41,073 bases of DNA, taken from contig CAJXZM010000042.1 in NCBI GenBank assembly GCA_913063125.1, forward strand, positions 1 through 41,073. Direction: 5' to 3'. How positions within the stretch are numbered: position 1 is the first letter of the stretch; the number at the start of each line of letters is the position of its first letter. Under the pieces are notes generated by a model that worked only from the letters and a program-made list of their open reading frames with translations, was not told the DNA's origin and ran no database searches. The position numbers and the translations under genes were made by a program. Below are positions 33,592-41,073 of this stretch, piece by piece. This stretch comes from an uncultured Gammaproteobacteria bacterium. Lineage in GTDB: Bacteria; Pseudomonadota; Gammaproteobacteria; Pseudomonadales; Ketobacteraceae.

Positions 33592-34305
33592 TTACGAAAT
33601 ATTCCCTGTTGTACGAACGCGACGACTGCCCGTTGCAGGTTTTTCCAGTAATGCAGCAGCCCTTTCTTTAAGCTTTTTATCAATGATATTCTTAAGGGCC
33701 AACAGAAACCCCATGATGACAAATGCACCGGGTGGTAACACAGCAAATAGAAACCCCTTGTAGTCATCAACCAAGTGTATCGCCCAATTTTGAGCGATGT
33801 CGCCAAACAGTAAATGCATGTTATCAAATAAGGTAGCTTGTCCAAGGACTTCACGAAGAGCGCCAAGTGTTACAATGACTGCTGTAAACCCAAGTCCGGT
33901 CATTAGCCCATCTAACGCTGAAGCCGCAACGCCATTTTTACTAGCAAAGGCATCTGCGCGTCCAAGTACGGCACAGTTGGTTACGATCAGGGGAATGAAA
34001 ATGCCTAATACTAGATATAACTCGTAGGTAAAGGCATTCATTAAAAATTCAATACAGGTGGTAAATGATGCAATGATCATCACAAAGACCGGTAAACGAA
34101 CAGTGTCCGTTGTGTAGTTGCGAATTAATGATACGGCAATATTGGAGGTTGTAATAACGAAGGCCGTTGCAAGGCCTAACGCTAGGGAGTTTACTATCGA
34201 GCCTGATACGGCAAGTAACGGACATAATCCCAGTATTTGTACAAGAACGGGATTGTTGTTCCACAAACCATCTTTTATGATTTTTTTGCTATCAACAGCG
34301 CTCAT
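33592..34305 (-). CDS. rsxE: Rnf/Rsx complex subunit E
   Basis: A 237-residue integral membrane protein of the RnfE/NqrD family with about six helices. It opens [23 protein letters not shown], the conserved Cys-containing half-helix shared with RnfA that binds the membrane 2Fe-2S cluster between the two subunits. A second conserved motif is [18 protein letters not shown]. The Rnf complex couples electron flow between NADH and ferredoxin to ion transport; in E. coli it also keeps SoxR reduced. Its start overlaps the rsxG stop by 4 bp, so translation is coupled. Confidence 0.96.
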   Translation of the reverse strand: MSAVDSKKIIKDGLWNNNPVLVQILGLCPLLAVSGSIVNSLALGLATAFVITTSNIAVSLIRNYTTDTVRLPVFVMIIASFTTCIEFLMNAFTYELYLVLGIFIPLIVTNCAVLGRADAFASKNGVAASALDGLMTGLGFTAVIVTLGALREVLGQATLFDNMHLLFGDIAQNWAIHLVDDYKGFLFAVLPPGAFVIMGFLLALKNIIDKKLKERAAALLEKPATGSRRVRTTGNIS

Positions 34306-34976
34306 AGGCTTGTACCTGTGTTTGGGGTGGTTGTCGTAGAAGCATTAGAGGTTGTCTGGGTTCCATATAAAGACAGCTTGTGCTTGTCGAAGTACAGCAG
34401 GCTTTTGTGGACACCATCAACAACGGCCCTTGGGGTAATGGTTGCTCCCGTAAACGCATCAAACTGCCCGCCGTCCTTTGTTACTTTCCATTGTGTAGGT
34501 TTTGTGTTTTCCAGGCTTTTGCCATTAAAACCCAAGATCCAATCAGATTTTGCTAAATCTATTTTGTCACCTAAGCCAGGTGTTTCAAAGTGAGGGGGAA
34601 CAACACGAACACCAGTAACAGTACCGTCTGCTCGAATTCCCACAAGGAAATGTATAGACCCACCATAACCTTCAGGGGCGGTGGATTGTAAGATGACCGC
34701 AACCGGGGTATCGTTTTTAGTGGCAATGTAGGCTGTACGTGTTTCTTTACTGCCAAGTTGTTTGCTTGCGCCAACCTCGACGGAGTTTTCCAATAATTTA
34801 TTGTCGAACAATGCGGCAGGTACGATCTCTTCTAATGCTTTTTCTAATGCTTGACGTTTAGCTAACTCGATTTGATCTGCAGTACCGACTTGCGTCAGTA
34901 CGATAAGCCCGGTGGTTGCAATGGCAAACAGCCCCATAATGATGCTGTTCTTTCGAATGGATTGACCCATAATCAT
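34302..34976 (-). CDS. rsxG: Rnf/Rsx complex subunit G (covalent FMN)
   Basis: A 224-residue protein if started at the ATG at 34976 ([12 protein letters not shown]). The frame stays open to 35051, but that longer form would overlap rsxD by 65 bp and adds residues foreign to the family, so I reject it. One N-terminal membrane helix (about 11-30) anchors a periplasmic FMN-binding domain. The flavinylation motif DAFTGAT puts FMN on Thr179, the Dxx[ST]GAT consensus of ApbE substrates. ETPGLGDKI is also conserved. The gene lies 10 bp after rsxD and overlaps rsxE by 4 bp. Confidence 0.95.
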   Translation of the reverse strand: MIMGQSIRKNSIIMGLFAIATTGLIVLTQVGTADQIELAKRQALEKALEEIVPAALFDNKLLENSVEVGASKQLGSKETRTAYIATKNDTPVAVILQSTAPEGYGGSIHFLVGIRADGTVTGVRVVPPHFETPGLGDKIDLAKSDWILGFNGKSLENTKPTQWKVTKDGGQFDAFTGATITPRAVVDGVHKSLLYFDKHKLSLYGTQTTSNASTTTTPNTGTSL

Positions 34977-34986
34977 AATCAGTTCT

Positions 34987-36036
34987 CTACTTGGCAATAC
35001 CGCTATTAGCTTTTTTGTGTCCGTACGCTCGGGGTTGCGTATAGTATTCAATGGTTGGTGCGCATAGGTTTAATAAAAGCACGGCAAAAGCAACGGCGTC
35101 AGGGTACCCCCCCCAAGCCCGAATAACATAAATCAACACACCAATTAACGCGCCGTAAATTAATTTACCTTTGTTGCTGGTGGCTGCTGTTACGGGATCT
35201 GTCGCAATAAAAAAGGCACCTAACATAGTGCCTCCACTTAATAAGTGGAAGATAGGAGAGGCGTAGCTATCTGGGTCTAGCGTATGGAAAATACCTGCGA
35301 ATAAAAATACGCCAGAAAGTACGGCTACTGGAATGTGCCAGGTAATTATCTTTCGAGCAATTAAATAGATGCCGCCTATAAGAAATGCAACGTTAACCCA
35401 CTCCCAGCCAACCCCTGCAATGTTTCCTTGGAGTACTGAGGCTGATTGTAGTTTGGTTAAATCATTTCCAGCGTAGGTTTTGAACGTATCTAATGGTGTT
35501 GCCATCGTGATTCCGTCAATAATATCGCGATCAACAGAGCCAAATATCATCGCAAATGATTGCGCGAATGTTGGAACTGATGTTATGCCCTCGGTTGTGT
35601 AGGCTGGAACCCAGGTTGTCATTTCTAATGGGAAAGAGATCAGTAGTAATACGTAGCCTATCATCGCCGGGTTGAAGGGGTTAGAGCCCAATCCACCGTA
35701 AAGTTGTTTTGCAATAACAATAGCAAAGACAATGCCGATAATGGTTAACCACCAAGGTGCCGTTGGTGGAATAGCTAATGCTAGCAGCACCGCTGTAAGT
35801 ATGGCGCTACCATCTTTAATTGAGAATGAGGTGGGGCGGTTGCGAAGTTTTAATACGATGGCTTCAGCCGCTATTGCCACAATCGATGCAAAAATAACAT
35901 TAATCAACGTGCCCCAGCCAAATAATACGGTTAATACAATCAAACCTGGAATGGTTGCGTAAATAACGTGACGCATTAACGCATTCATCGTGAATGGGCG
36001 GTGTACGTGGGGTGAAGTTACGTGTAATACGGACAT
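34987..36036 (-). CDS. rsxD: Rnf/Rsx complex subunit D (covalent FMN)
   Basis: A 349-residue membrane protein of the RnfD/NqrB family with about ten helices. SPHVHRPFTMNALMRHVIYA is its N-terminal signature, and GGLGSNPFNPAMIGYVLLL lies in the core. DGITMATPL (Thr180) is the likely flavinylation site, close to the Thr187 reported for Vibrio RnfD. FFIATDPVTAATSNKGKLIYG is a further conserved block. It sits 2 bp after rsxC and carries electrons and ions across the membrane with the other subunits. Confidence 0.96.
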   Translation of the reverse strand: MSVLHVTSPHVHRPFTMNALMRHVIYATIPGLIVLTVLFGWGTLINVIFASIVAIAAEAIVLKLRNRPTSFSIKDGSAILTAVLLALAIPPTAPWWLTIIGIVFAIVIAKQLYGGLGSNPFNPAMIGYVLLLISFPLEMTTWVPAYTTEGITSVPTFAQSFAMIFGSVDRDIIDGITMATPLDTFKTYAGNDLTKLQSASVLQGNIAGVGWEWVNVAFLIGGIYLIARKIITWHIPVAVLSGVFLFAGIFHTLDPDSYASPIFHLLSGGTMLGAFFIATDPVTAATSNKGKLIYGALIGVLIYVIRAWGGYPDAVAFAVLLLNLCAPTIEYYTQPRAYGHKKANSGIAK

Positions 36037-36038
36037 GA

Positions 36039-38276
36039 TTAGGCCTCTTCTGCCGCTTTTAATGCCAATTCTGCATTTTCTGCAGCGGTATGGGCTTTTT
36101 CGTAAGCTGTTTTTAATGCGCCATAGCTTGCGTGATCTTCCCCAAGGCTTTCGAGCGCTTTTAGTGCTTTTTTGGCTTTGGTTCGTGTGATAGCAGCATC
36201 CAGTTTTAATTGTTTGGTCGGATCTTCAACAGCTTTCTTCGCTTGCATGGCTTCTTTTTCTTTTGCTCGTGCTTCTTTCATAGCCGTTTTTGATGCAACG
36301 GATTTTTCTTTTGCTTCCGCTTCCACTTTTCGCAAAAGTTCTATGTCGACGCCATCTGATGGGGTTGCCTCAGCTTCTTGGACTTTTTGTTGGGCTGCTT
36401 TCCACGTATTAAAATCGTCTGCAGATGCCTGCTTTAATACTTGCATCGGATCATTTGTTGGTGGCGTAGCGGGTTGTTGAGGTGTAATGGGTTGCTCAGG
36501 CGTAATGGGAGTGGTCAAATTACTAGTGCTACTGGAGCTATCTGCATTTTCGGCATTTGCCAATTTGGCTTCATCATAAAGTGACTTTGCGTTATCCGCC
36601 TTAGCTTTTAACTGACCGACTTTTTTCTGAAGCGCATCAATGTGATCGTTACCATTTTTCTCTGCAACCTTTAATGCTTTTTCTGCATCCTTCCACCGCT
36701 TAGTCGCTGAGGCCCATGTAGACTTTAATTTGGTTGTTGCGGTGTTTCCGGTTGACTCGGTTCCAGCCGATACAGTCGAGCCGCTCTCGCTCGCTGCTGT
36801 ATTTTCAGCTGTTGCCGCTTTCTTTGCGGCTTGTTTTTTAGCTGCCGCTTCAGCTCTAGCTTTACGCTTTTCTTCTTTTTCACGATCTTCCTTTTCTAAA
36901 CGAGCTTGACGAAATTCAAAGCGCTCACGTGCTTGATCTGCTTTTTTCGTTTCGGCTTCTTGCTTGCGTATTTGGCCTTTACTAAAGCGATAGTATTGCA
37001 CGAGGGGGATGTTACTTGGGCAAACAAAGGAGCAGGCGCCACATTCGATACAGTCTGCAAGGTTAAAGTGTTGGGCCTTTTCTAATTCATTGGATTTAGA
37101 AAACCAATAAAGCTGTTGGGGTAATAAACCTGCAGGGCAAACCTGGGTGCAGCTACCGCACCGAATGCATGCCTGTTCTGCGTCAGGCTCTGGGATTTCT
37201 TTTTTGGTCGGTGCTAACAAGCAGTTGGTGACTTTTACAATAGGCACTGCTGCGTTATGAATTGAAAACCCCATCATTGGACCGCCCATGATGAGCCGGC
37301 TTGTCTTGTCGAATTTAGCGTCAGCTTGTGAAAGTAATGTGCTGACCGGCGTACCTAGTAAAACCTCGTAATTGCCTTTGTTTGTTATAGCGTCGCCAGT
37401 CACAGTAGTGATACGTGATATGAGGGGTTCACCATAGTGTATTGCACGATTAATGGCGTACGCAGTCCCTGTGTTTTGACAAATAACTCCGACATCAGAG
37501 GGTAACCCACCGCTGGCAACTTCCTTGCCGGTTAACAAATAGATAAGTTGTTTTTCGCCGCCGGAAGGATATTTGGTTGGTACTACGACTACCTCAATAT
37601 TGCTGTCAGCGGTTGCTTGTTTTAGTGCTGCAATCGCATTGGGTTTATTATCTTCAATACCGATAAGTGTTTCTTGAGGTTGTACCAACCATTGCATGAT
37701 TTTTAAACCTGCAATGACTTCATCCGCCCGCTCTTGAATGAGACTATCATCTGCAGTGATGTAAGGCTCACACTCTGCAGAGTTTAGAAGTAGCTGTTCA
37801 ATCTTTGTGTCTGGGCGAATGCCGAGTTTGATAGCGCTCGGAAAGCCTGCACCGCCCATACCGGCGATTCCCGCTTGGCGAATAGCATCGATAATATAGC
37901 TGCGTTCTTGGGATTGGTAATCGTTAATAGCACTATGGTTGACCCATTGATCATCACCGTCTGTTTTAATGACAATACATAACCCATCAATTTGAGAGGG
38001 ATGTTGCACGGGGCGTGATTCAATTGCAGTAACTTCTCCAGACGTTGGCGCATGTGTGGGTACGCTTACAAATCCATTGGCTCCGGCAATGACCTGGCCT
38101 TTGAGTACATTGTCACCCACTTCGACGCAAGGCTTTCCTGGTGCGCCTATATGCTGCTGTATAGGAATGATAAGTTCAGTTGGGATATTAGCAGCGATAA
38201 TGCCTGACTGAAGAGACTGTTGTTTATTCTCGGCTGGGTGAATACCCCCTGGAATATCCCAAATACGACGGCTCAT
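36039..38276 (-). CDS. rsxC: Rnf/Rsx complex subunit C with long Ala/Lys-rich C-terminal tail
   Basis: A 745-residue peripheral subunit. Residues 1-365 hold the NADH/FMN-binding domain ([38 protein letters not shown]). Two 4Fe-4S motifs follow near residues 370-382 ([12 protein letters not shown]) and 409-420 ([12 protein letters not shown]). From about 440 to the end there is a low-complexity tail rich in Ala, Lys and Glu: a charged helix ([21 protein letters not shown]), a Ser/Thr stretch, a Pro/Gln/Thr linker with [12 protein letters not shown], then further predicted coiled coil. Such tails occur in gammaproteobacterial RsxC but vary in length and have no known role. Its start overlaps rsxB by 4 bp. 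Confidence 0.96.
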   Translation of the reverse strand: MSRRIWDIPGGIHPAENKQQSLQSGIIAANIPTELIIPIQQHIGAPGKPCVEVGDNVLKGQVIAGANGFVSVPTHAPTSGEVTAIESRPVQHPSQIDGLCIVIKTDGDDQWVNHSAINDYQSQERSYIIDAIRQAGIAGMGGAGFPSAIKLGIRPDTKIEQLLLNSAECEPYITADDSLIQERADEVIAGLKIMQWLVQPQETLIGIEDNKPNAIAALKQATADSNIEVVVVPTKYPSGGEKQLIYLLTGKEVASGGLPSDVGVICQNTGTAYAINRAIHYGEPLISRITTVTGDAITNKGNYEVLLGTPVSTLLSQADAKFDKTSRLIMGGPMMGFSIHNAAVPIVKVTNCLLAPTKKEIPEPDAEQACIRCGSCTQVCPAGLLPQQLYWFSKSNELEKAQHFNLADCIECGACSFVCPSNIPLVQYYRFSKGQIRKQEAETKKADQARERFEFRQARLEKEDREKEEKRKARAEAAAKKQAAKKAATAENTAASESGSTVSAGTESTGNTATTKLKSTWASATKRWKDAEKALKVAEKNGNDHIDALQKKVGQLKAKADNAKSLYDEAKLANAENADSSSSTSNLTTPITPEQPITPQQPATPPTNDPMQVLKQASADDFNTWKAAQQKVQEAEATPSDGVDIELLRKVEAEAKEKSVASKTAMKEARAKEKEAMQAKKAVEDPTKQLKLDAAITRTKAKKALKALESLGEDHASYGALKTAYEKAHTAAENAELALKAAEEA

Positions 38277-38869
38277 GCAATATTCCTCACGGGGATCATT
38301 TCACCAGGACTAACACCAGGGCCATTGGGTTGGGTCCATACCCAGGTTTGTTGTGTTTGTTTCTCAGGGATAATATCAATACAGTCAACAGGGCAGGGTT
38401 CGACACATAGGTCGCAACCCGTACATTCATCAACAATGACGGTGTGCATTTGTTTTGCTGCACCTAAAATCGCATCCATAGGGCATGCTTGGATGCATTT
38501 GGTACAACCGATACATTCATCTTCGCGTATATAGGCAACAACGGGTGTGTCGATAACATCGCTTTCGTCAGCATCTAAGGGAATAAACTCTTTCCCTAGC
38601 AGGTCAGCCATTGCGTGAATGGTATCTTCACCACCAGGGATACATTTATTGATTTCATCTTCGTCATTTGCCACGGCTTCAGCGTATGGGCGACAACCAG
38701 GATGACCACATTGACCACACTGGGTTTGTGGTAGTAAAGCATCGATTTGTTCGGCTACAGGGTCATCCTCTGTCGCGAACTTAATCGCTGCATAACCTAA
38801 CAGTGAGCCAAATAGAATCGCCATACTGACGAGTGAAAAAATAGCGCTTAAATCTTCAGACATAATCAT
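38273..38869 (-). CDS. rsxB: Rnf/Rsx complex subunit B (ferredoxin-like)
   Basis: A 198-residue protein with an N-terminal membrane helix ([20 protein letters not shown]). A Fer4_21-type cluster domain follows ([18 protein letters not shown]), then two ferredoxin 4Fe-4S motifs ([12 protein letters not shown] and [12 protein letters not shown]). It passes electrons between RsxC and the membrane subunits on the cytoplasmic side. It starts 2 bp after rsxA and its stop overlaps the rsxC start (ATGA). Confidence 0.97.
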   Translation of the reverse strand: MIMSEDLSAIFSLVSMAILFGSLLGYAAIKFATEDDPVAEQIDALLPQTQCGQCGHPGCRPYAEAVANDEDEINKCIPGGEDTIHAMADLLGKEFIPLDADESDVIDTPVVAYIREDECIGCTKCIQACPMDAILGAAKQMHTVIVDECTGCDLCVEPCPVDCIDIIPEKQTQQTWVWTQPNGPGVSPGEMIPVRNIA

Positions 38870-38871
38870 AA

Positions 38872-39456
38872 CTACAATTTAATAAGGCCGGAAAAGCCCA
38901 TAAAAGCTAAGGACATCAAACCAGCTGTAATCATACCGATGGAAGGGCCTTTAAATGGTTCGGGTACATCGGCTACTGCAATGCGTTCACGCATGGCTGC
39001 GAATAATATGAGTACTAATGAAAAGCCAACTGCTGCGCCGAAGCCATACAGCAAAGCCTCTATAAAGCTGTCAGTGCCTTTCTTAACTGCCAATAACGCA
39101 ACCCCCAGCACAGCGCAATTACTGGTGATTAACGGTAGAAATACACCGAGTAATCGATATAGCAGGGGGCTAGATTTTTTGACTACCATCTCCGTAAATT
39201 GCACCGTCACAGCAATAACGAGGATAAAGGAGATGGTTCGAAGGTATTCAACACCAAGAGGTTCTAGAACATAGGCAAAGGTCAAATAGCTGAGCGCTGA
39301 GGATAGGGTAAGCACAAATGTGGTCGCTAATGACATACCCATGGCCGTTTCCAACTTGTTGGAAACCCCCATAAAGGGGCAAAGCCCTAAAAACTGTACT
39401 AGTACGAAGTTATTTACCAAAATCGTACTGACGAGAATAATCAGAAATTCAGACAT
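38872..39456 (-). CDS. rsxA: Rnf/Rsx complex subunit A
   Basis: A 194-residue integral membrane protein with six predicted helices, first gene of the operon. [19 protein letters not shown] carries the conserved Cys of the RnfA/NqrE half-helix, and [19 protein letters not shown] is its inverted counterpart. With RsxE it forms the pseudo-symmetric pair holding a membrane 2Fe-2S cluster. All six genes rsxABCDGE plus nth are present in standard order without disruption, so the complex should be functional. Confidence 0.97.
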   Translation of the reverse strand: MSEFLIILVSTILVNNFVLVQFLGLCPFMGVSNKLETAMGMSLATTFVLTLSSALSYLTFAYVLEPLGVEYLRTISFILVIAVTVQFTEMVVKKSSPLLYRLLGVFLPLITSNCAVLGVALLAVKKGTDSFIEALLYGFGAAVGFSLVLILFAAMRERIAVADVPEPFKGPSIGMITAGLMSLAFMGFSGLIKL

Positions 39457-39550
39457 CAGGTAAGAACCTTGCTTAATGGAATTTAACGTTAAGTCATTGA
39501 AATTATTGTACTTGATGCGATTTTTATGGTCGCTAAGCTATTGGCGCACG

Positions 39551-39581
39551 ATTTTATCACAAAAACACATATGTCTCGCAA
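39551..39581 (-). promoter_or_regulatory. Candidate promoter of the rsx-nth operon
   Basis: On the minus strand TTGCGA (39581-39576) and TAAAAT (39556-39551) are spaced 19 bp; the overlapping ATAAAA gives 18 bp. This is about 95 bp upstream of rsxA. A perfect palindrome GCAATT-G-AATTGC covers the -35 at 39578-39590. The 339-bp gap 39457-39795 otherwise holds only the opposite-facing promoter at 39669; no convincing gene or RNA is seen there. Confidence 0.35.
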
Positions 39582-39668
39582 TTGAATTGCATTTGAGAGT
39601 GGTCACGTATTGTTATAAGGCTAGGAGGGGTTGTAAAGGGTGGTGGGACAATTGGGTGTGTTTTGTCA

Positions 39669-39697
39669 TTGACTGAAAACGTGGCAGGTTATTTTAT
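39669..39697 (+). promoter_or_regulatory. Candidate sigma-70 promoter for hydrolase paralogue 3
   Basis: TTGACT (39669-39674) and TTTTAT (39692-39697) are spaced 17 bp, or TTTATA with 18 bp, about 100 bp upstream of the ATG at 39796. Five of six -35 bases fit consensus. Confidence 0.5.
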
Positions 39698-39795
39698 AAG
39701 CATGTAAAATGACACTTTTACTATGGATATAGAGCTATTCTGTAAAGGTGTTCACGTATTGCTAGTTGATTATTCTTCGAGGTGCTGCTGAAAAT

Positions 39796-40668
39796 ATGGG
39801 GTGGAATAAAAAATCATTTGAATTGCTGTCTAAGCATGTATCAGCATACCTAGGTGGTGTTAAGGAGAAGGCCTGTTCGTTTCAGGGGCAGGAGTGGAAG
39901 TATCTTGATGCTGGTTCTGGAGAGGTTGTTCTGTGTTTGCATGGTTTTGGTAGTTCGAAGGTGCAATGGCGGACGTTTATGGCAGCTCTCTCGAAACACT
40001 ACCGTGTTATCAGCCCAGATGTGCCAGTTTTTTCTCTTCGGTTGGATATTCCAGATACTGAACATAATAAACGTAACGTAGCCAATTGGATTGTTGGCTT
40101 TATGAACACCGTTGCAGAAGGGAAAGAGGCATTTCATATCGTTGGCCACGGGTCAGGTGGGGGGGCGGCATCTTATTTGGCTCATGCTTTGGGCGATAGG
40201 GTGAGAACATTGGCATGGTTTAACCCGCCAGACATGGATGCGGTCAGAAAAGGTGAGCATGTTGCATGGGCGAGAGTTAAAGCAGGTTTTGATACTATGG
40301 CGCAAGCGGAAGCTCACCTTGACAGTCTTTTTTATGCCCCTCCTCAGTTGCCGGAAATCGTTAAGCGTTTCTATATGAAAAAGGTAATGGATGCTGTAGA
40401 TAATGGAGAGGTAATATCTGCAATTGAGAAGGCGATGGTGTCATTACCATTGTTCATGGCTCAGTTAAGAGAGCTGGGCCAGGAAACCTTATTAGTAGCA
40501 GCGGATCATGATGTTTGGAGTAGTTGCGAGTGGGTTCGTGCATTGGAGGTAGCGATACCTAATAGTACACTTGTGACATTGGAACATTGTGGGCAGCGTA
40601 GTTTGACTGAAAAACCTGACCAATTAGCCGAAATTTACCTAAATTTCTTGAAAACACATGGAAGCTAA
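39796..40668 (+). CDS. Alpha/beta hydrolase paralogue 3, predicted pseudoenzyme
   Basis: A 290-residue relative of the genes at 16782 and 17731. It shares the N-terminal KSFELLSKHVSAYLGGVKE segment, GQEWKYLDAGSGE and CLHGFGSSKVQWRTFM. I start at the ATG at 39796 because it aligns with the paralogues' N-termini; the frame extends to a TTG at 39766. The nucleophile elbow reads HIVGHGSGGGA: Gly119 stands where paralogue 1 has Ser and paralogue 2 has Cys. The catalytic His is Gln267 (HCGQRSLTEK), while the acid Asp239 (AADHDVWSS) remains. Ser120 is one residue off the elbow. Hydrolysis by the normal mechanism is therefore unlikely; a binding or regulatory role is possible. The reading frame is intact. 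It is transcribed away from rsxA. Confidence 0.88.
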   Translation: MGWNKKSFELLSKHVSAYLGGVKEKACSFQGQEWKYLDAGSGEVVLCLHGFGSSKVQWRTFMAALSKHYRVISPDVPVFSLRLDIPDTEHNKRNVANWIVGFMNTVAEGKEAFHIVGHGSGGGAASYLAHALGDRVRTLAWFNPPDMDAVRKGEHVAWARVKAGFDTMAQAEAHLDSLFYAPPQLPEIVKRFYMKKVMDAVDNGEVISAIEKAMVSLPLFMAQLRELGQETLLVAADHDVWSSCEWVRALEVAIPNSTLVTLEHCGQRSLTEKPDQLAEIYLNFLKTHGS

Positions 40669-40750
40669 TCAATAGCAAGGATACACTCTCCGCTTTTGTA
40701 GAAGTCCCCTTAGTGGAACTCATTTCATCGTCACTCGAAAAGGAAGCCCT

Positions 40751-41073
40751 ATGGCAAATCAAATGTCTGAATCCGCTTTAGAACTTGTTTGTAACACCAC
40801 AAAAGCAGCAGCCCCCCAATCAGTATTGCAAATAGGTGCCGGGTGTTATGAGAATAGTAAAGCATTGATCGATGCTTTGGGCAGCTTGGAAGAGCCACAA
40901 TTTACCTTGGTTGTTGGTGATAAAGATCAACCTGTGTTGGATCTTCTTAATAATGACGGGCTTGATGAATGGGCTGATATTGTTCCACAGCCAGCTGATC
41001 AGGTGTTGCCAGATTTCTATTTTCAAGAAGACCGATTTGATTTGGCGATTATAAACTCTGGTTATACCTACGA
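40751..41073 (+). CDS. Probable class I SAM methyltransferase, 3' end outside window
   Basis: An open frame from the ATG at 40751 (MANQMSESALELVC), preceded by AAAAGGAAG, continues for 107 codons to the window edge without a stop. A glycine-rich strand-loop (QSVLQIGAGCYENSKALIDAL) and a later strand FDLAIINSGYTY fit the first half of a Rossmann-type methyltransferase. The fit is not strong enough to name a subfamily. It lies 82 bp after hydrolase paralogue 3 on the same strand and may share its transcript. Confidence 0.55.
   Translation, partial: MANQMSESALELVCNTTKAAAPQSVLQIGAGCYENSKALIDALGSLEEPQFTLVVGDKDQPVLDLLNNDGLDEWADIVPQPADQVLPDFYFQEDRFDLAIINSGYTY

Noticed and set aside
33585..34593. 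Several overlapping ORFs on the opposite strand and in other frames within rsxE and rsxG
   Set aside because: All are shadows of intact Rnf subunit genes, with hydrophobic complements and no start signals.
34977..35051. Longer N-terminus for RsxG
   Set aside because: It would overlap rsxD by 65 bp and adds residues not typical of Rnf[11 protein letters not shown] is the normal family start.
39476..39676. Plus-strand ORF of 66 residues in the rsxA upstream gap
   Set aside because: No family resemblance, aromatic-rich random composition, no ribosome-binding sequence, and it covers the likely rsxA promoter.
1..41073. CRISPR arrays, tRNA/rRNA genes, insertion sequences, prophage or anti-phage defence systems
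   Set aside because: No regularly spaced repeats, no cloverleaf or rRNA sequence, no transposase, integrase, nuclease-helicase or toxin-antitoxin pair was recognised on either strand.

Overview
The window reads as chromosomal DNA of a Gram-negative gammaproteobacterium of moderate, A+T-leaning base composition. The evidence is an Rnf/Rsx electron-transport operon joined to nth, a monothiol glutaredoxin, a 2-Cys peroxiredoxin under an OxyR-type site, ribonuclease T, a MotY-like flagellar protein and argG. The order grxD ... prx ... rnt ... motY ... argG ... nth-rsxEGDCBA matches, from memory, the order in Pseudomonas, but accessory genes interrupt it and pyrC is missing between rnt and motY. 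Best guess: a (probably marine) relative of Pseudomonadales/Cellvibrionales. No species can be named from sequence alone. I see no rRNA, tRNA, CRISPR array, phage gene or intact insertion sequence.

Region 1 (1-11135) is an accessory metabolic island. An AraC-family regulator (cut by the window edge) diverges from an operon of an SRPBCC-like protein, a ketoacyl synthase III-like enzyme with an altered active site, a 38-residue basic ORF and a thiamine-diphosphate enzyme. Facing it is a lipoprotein with an IPT/TIG domain and two haem c motifs, which in turn diverges from a lone hydantoinase-B subunit and a molybdopterin oxidoreductase. A 22-bp-spaced direct repeat between the two divergent units looks like an AraC-type operator. 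The substrate and product are unknown, but C-C bond-forming enzymes beside redox enzymes suggest an undescribed biosynthetic or degradative pathway. This is the best candidate for a new system.

Region 2 (11160-20302) mixes core and accessory genes: grxD with its terminator; the wreck of a PotD-like/GGDEF/EAL polyamine-sensing gene; a penicillin-acylase-family hydrolase; asnS; two tandem alpha/beta hydrolases; a methyltransferase; and peroxiredoxin. The two hydrolases have a third paralogue at 39796. At the nucleophile position the three carry Ser, Cys and Gly, and the third has also lost the catalytic His.

Region 3 (20387-32912) is rich in signalling. It holds a 7TMR-DISM hybrid kinase, rnt, motY, argG, then a two-gene operon of a hybrid kinase without its phospho-accepting His and a REC-PAS-GGDEF-EAL protein whose receiver lacks the Asp and whose EAL domain is degenerate. 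An esterase, a UPF0434 protein and a response regulator with an unrecognised coiled-coil output follow.

Region 4 (32953-41073) is nth plus the complete rsxABCDGE operon on the minus strand, with a long Ala/Lys-rich tail on RsxC, then the third hydrolase paralogue and the start of a methyltransferase-like gene that runs off the window.
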